In this document: positions 4,978 through 6,913 of the stretch, piece by piece | Layout of the letters: the number at the start of each line of letters is the position of its first letter | Numbering within the stretch: the stretch's first letter is position 1 | DNA from: Acetobacteraceae bacterium | Lineage (GTDB): Bacteria; Pseudomonadota; Alphaproteobacteria; Acetobacterales; Acetobacteraceae | Direction: 5' to 3' | DNA length: 6,913 bases | Assembly (NCBI GenBank): GCA_030039695.1 | Contig: JASHVB010000381.1 | Location: 1-6,913 of the forward strand | The notes under the pieces: model-generated | Seen by the model: the letters and a program-made list of their open reading frames with translations, nothing else | The model's database searches: none | What the model was told of the DNA's origin: nothing | Program-made: the position numbers and the translations under genes

Positions 4978-6219
4978 GTGGTAAGAACGGCTCTGGTACT
5001 CGGCGCGGGTATGGTGGGCGTCTCGGCGGCGCTGCACCTGCGCCGGCGAGGCTGGGATGTCGCGCTGGTGGACCGTCAGGGACCAGGCGAGGGTGCTTCG
5101 TTCGGCAATGGCGGGCTGATTCAGCGCGAAGCTGTCTATCCGCATCCGTTTCCGCGCGCGCTCGCTGAACTGCGGCGCATCGCGCGCAACCGCGCGGTGG
5201 ACGTCGTCTATCATCCGTCGGCTCTGCCTCGCGTCGCCACACCTTTGCTGCGGTATTGGTGGCACTCGGCACCGGAACGTTATACGCGTGCGGTGCTCGG
5301 CCAGTCGCGCTTGGTTGCAACCTGCCTTGAAGAGCACATGGCACTGGCACGCGACGCGGATGCGACGGATCTGTTGCGTCCGATCGGCTGGCTGCAGGTC
5401 TATGGCACGGCGATGGGTCTTGAACGCGCGATGTCGAAGGCTGCGGTGGCGCGGTGCGAGTTCGGCGTCAATTATGTCGCGCTCGATGGGCCGGCCCTCG
5501 CCCGGGCGGAGCCGCACCTGCTGGCCGAAAAGCTGGGCGCGATTCACTGGACGGATCCCTACTCCGTCAGCGATCCGCACGCACTGACGCTGGCGTATGC
5601 ACGCTTGTTCGCCAAAGAGGGCGGCGTGATCGCGACCGGCGATGCACGCGACCTGCAGCGGAGCACGTCCGGTTGGCGGCTTAAGACCACGGATGGACCG
5701 ATGGAGGCAGCGCAGGTCGTGGTGGCGCTCGGTGCAGCCTCGACGGAGGTGACGCGGCCGTTCGGCTATGCGCCGCCGCTCTTTGGCAAGCGGGGTTACC
5801 ACATGCACTACAGCTTGCGCGGAAACGCCGTGCTGAACCGGCCGCTAGTCGATGCCGACACAGGTTTCGGGCTGATGCCGATGCGGCGCGGGATACGCCT
5901 CACGACGGGCGTTGAGTTTGCCCGCACCAATGCGCCGCCGAGCGCGATACAGTTGGAACGAGCCGAGCCTGTCGCGCGTGCTTTGCTGCCGCTGGATCGC
6001 CGCGTCGATGAGGCGCCGTGGATGGGGGTTCGTCCGGCCTTGCCCGATATGCTGCCGGTGATCGGCCGCGCACCAACCCACGATAGTCTGTGGTGCGCCT
6101 TTGGCCATGCACATCAAGGTCTGACACTCGGCCCCTCCACTGGGCGGCTGGTGGCCGAGATGATGTCGGATGAAACGACTTTTCTTGATCCCGAGCCCTA
6201 CCGGCCAGGCCGGTTCTAG
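4978..6219 (+). CDS. FAD-dependent amino acid oxidase/dehydrogenase (DAO superfamily, DadA-like)
   Basis: This 413-residue flavoenzyme of the DAO family (PF01266) oxidises the C-N bond of an amino acid or amine to an imine, which then hydrolyses to a keto acid or aldehyde plus amine. The FAD-binding Rossmann motif is at the N-terminus: LVLGAGMVG (6-14), with Asp32 ending the second strand (ALVDR). SFGNGGLIQ (41-49) matches the SxxNAG segment of D-amino acid dehydrogenases. The C-terminal FAD/substrate region is GVRPALPDMLPVIG (350-363) and GHAHQGLTLGPSTGRL (376-391). The start is a GTG: GGAGG lies 8 nt upstream, and any later ATG would cut into the FAD motif. The ATG at 4971 is in another frame. 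No signal peptide is visible. Size and motifs fit DadA-like dehydrogenases or glycine/sarcosine-type oxidases; the true substrate is unknown but is likely the compound imported by the upstream ABC system (inference). Confidence 0.9.
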   Translation: MVRTALVLGAGMVGVSAALHLRRRGWDVALVDRQGPGEGASFGNGGLIQREAVYPHPFPRALAELRRIARNRAVDVVYHPSALPRVATPLLRYWWHSAPERYTRAVLGQSRLVATCLEEHMALARDADATDLLRPIGWLQVYGTAMGLERAMSKAAVARCEFGVNYVALDGPALARAEPHLLAEKLGAIHWTDPYSVSDPHALTLAYARLFAKEGGVIATGDARDLQRSTSGWRLKTTDGPMEAAQVVVALGAASTEVTRPFGYAPPLFGKRGYHMHYSLRGNAVLNRPLVDADTGFGLMPMRRGIRLTTGVEFARTNAPPSAIQLERAEPVARALLPLDRRVDEAPWMGVRPALPDMLPVIGRAPTHDSLWCAFGHAHQGLTLGPSTGRLVAEMMSDETTFLDPEPYRPGRF

Positions 6220-6237
6220 TCGCTGCAAGAATTTGTC

Positions 6238-6261
6238 GTCGGGGATCAAATATCCGCCGAC
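6238..6261 (+). terminator. Hairpin downstream of the FAD oxidase gene
   Basis: GTCGG-GGAT, loop CAAAT, ATCC-g-CCGAC forms a 9-bp stem with one bulged G, beginning 19 nt after the oxidase stop. No T-run follows, so intrinsic termination is doubtful; it may mark the end of the transcript or stabilise it. Confidence 0.3.
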
Positions 6262-6464
6262 GTCGGGGACGGGAGTGCTGTTGCAGTTAGACTGTCCCGG
6301 TCGCTTCGACTCGGCGCTCCGTCGCGACTGTGCGGTACAACCGGCCGCACTCCCTCGGCAACCTCGACCGGTTGGCGCCATGCAGAGTCTATGAGCCTAA
6401 AAGCGGCAGTTGACTGTCGCTCGGCTCGACGATTTTTGGCGTCGGGACAACCCACAGTAGTGGG
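6262..6464. other. Non-coding stretch between the oxidase gene and the transposase
   Basis: About 200 bp with no gene I can support. Open frames on both strands are low in G/C third positions or Arg/Ser-rich. It contains an inverted repeat CAACCGG (6338-6344) / CCGGTTG (6368-6374), a short stem CGACG (6427-6431) / CGTCG (6440-6444), and a hairpin CCCAC-AGTA-GTGGG (6451-6464) directly after the transposase stop as read on the minus strand. The end of the insertion sequence must lie in this stretch or slightly left of it; a candidate edge is the CCTAAAAGCGG starting at 6396, but this cannot be confirmed without the other end. Confidence 0.4.
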
Positions 6465-6913
6465 TCAAGCCGGGTTCAGGCGAAGTGGTGGGGCGAGCTG
6501 CCGCCCCTTGAGGAAGTACCGTAGCGCCTCACTGAGGATGCGGTACCAGCGTTGCACTGGATCTAACTGCTCCGCATTTTGTCGCAGCTCAGACAGGAAG
6601 CACGCGATCCTGAGATAAGCCCGGCGCGCCCAAGTCTGCTTGCCGTGCGCGCTGCTGATGGTCAGCTTCACCTGTCCCGCGTGTTGCGTTTGTCGCGCGA
6701 CCGCGGCCAGCAAGAGCGGCCGCATGGTGATCGCCTCGCGATGGTGGTCCGGATCGGCCAGACGGACGAACAGGCTCCACCAATTGTAAACCAACGCAAC
6801 CGTGCTCGCGAGCAGCCGGCAACGTTTCAGATCGTGCGTGGTGAAGCCGCCCCAGCCCCACTGGTTTTTTAACTCGTCGTACGTATTTTCGCAGTCCGCC
6901 CGATCTCGATATA
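6385..6913 (-). mobile_element. IS1380-family insertion sequence, partial, one end in the window
   Basis: This covers the transposase 3' part plus its trailing non-coding end. The left boundary is uncertain (roughly 6385-6464); 6396 is a guess based on a CCT-beginning sequence, since ends of this group often start with CC. The terminal inverted repeat and target duplication cannot be shown because the other end is not in the window. Confidence 0.55.
6465..6913 (-). CDS. IS1380-family transposase, C-terminal part (runs off the window)
   Basis: One minus-strand frame is open from the window edge to TGA at 6465-6467, giving 148 residues of the C-terminal end of an IS4-superfamily DDE transposase of the IS1380 group. 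The edge residues are YRDRADCENTYDELK, which fits the Y-(2)-R-(3)-E-(6)-K signature exactly, so the third catalytic acid is the Glu encoded at 6888-6890. Next come NQWGWGGFTTHDL, VYNWWSLFVRLADP, RPLLLAAVARQTQHAGQ and QRWYRILSEAL, all typical of this family. No stop or frameshift interrupts the visible part, so the copy may be intact. The first two catalytic Asp residues and the start are outside the window. The gene points toward the amino acid oxidase. The family assignment is from recognised motifs. Confidence 0.9.
   Translation of the reverse strand, partial: YRDRADCENTYDELKNQWGWGGFTTHDLKRCRLLASTVALVYNWWSLFVRLADPDHHREAITMRPLLLAAVARQTQHAGQVKLTISSAHGKQTWARRAYLRIACFLSELRQNAEQLDPVQRWYRILSEALRYFLKGRQLAPPLRLNPA

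Noticed and set aside
4897..5808. 303-codon minus-strand open frame
   Set aside because: Antisense to the N-terminal half of the FAD oxidase; Arg/His-rich with no recognisable motif, a mirror of the high third-position GC of the true gene.
5845..6381. 178-codon minus-strand open frame reaching past the oxidase stop
   Set aside because: Most of it is antisense to the oxidase C-terminus; the part beyond has no recognisable motif.
6170..6394. Plus-strand open frame overlapping the end of the oxidase gene
   Set aside because: Beyond the oxidase its codons lose the G/C third-position bias of the real genes, and no ribosome-binding site or family motif is seen.
6579..6872. Plus-strand open frame across the transposase
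   Set aside because: Antisense to the clear IS1380 transposase reading.
1..6913. tRNA, rRNA, CRISPR array or riboswitch
   Set aside because: No repeated spacer pattern, cloverleaf-like arms or known conserved RNA motif was noticed anywhere in the window by eye.

Overview
The window comes from a GC-rich bacterium. Gene style suggests a proteobacterium, probably alphaproteobacterial: high G/C at third codon positions, GTG starts, an IS1380-type transposase and a DUF1028/RidA/polar-amino-acid-ABC neighbourhood. The exact taxon cannot be read from the sequence.

Layout. Positions 1-816 (minus strand) hold no intact gene. They hold a decayed LysR-family regulator (N-terminal helix-turn-helix part, 541-816) joined to the C-terminal part of a luciferase-like flavin monooxygenase of the NtaA/SnaA type (1-561). 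Both are riddled with stop codons. Positions 817-941 carry a promoter with short repeats, followed by an intact DUF1028 gene (942-1619, plus). Convergent to it is an intact RidA/YjgF-family gene (1644-2057, minus). Just upstream of that, on the same strand, is a 72-codon tail of a gene that has lost its front (2063-2281). From 2485 to 4738 runs an intact three-gene operon for a polar-amino-acid-type ABC importer: binding protein, permease and ATPase, with gaps of 14 nt and -4 nt. Positions 4739-4977 carry what looks like the remains of another small gene. An intact FAD-dependent amino acid oxidase/dehydrogenase of the DAO superfamily follows (4978-6219). The right end (6465-6913, minus) is the C-terminal part of an IS1380-family transposase that runs off the window.

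How it may work together. Uptake of a small amino-acid-like solute (ABC), FAD-dependent oxidation of an amine or D-/N-substituted amino acid (DAO family), a RidA-fold protein and a DUF1028 protein form a plausible catabolic island for an unusual amino compound. The lost LysR regulator and flavin monooxygenase probably once belonged to it. The substrate is not readable from sequence. This RidA protein lacks the arginine that imine deaminases need, so the simple model 'oxidase makes an imine, RidA hydrolyses it' is not directly supported. The island looks partly eroded: three gene remnants and an insertion sequence surround six intact genes.
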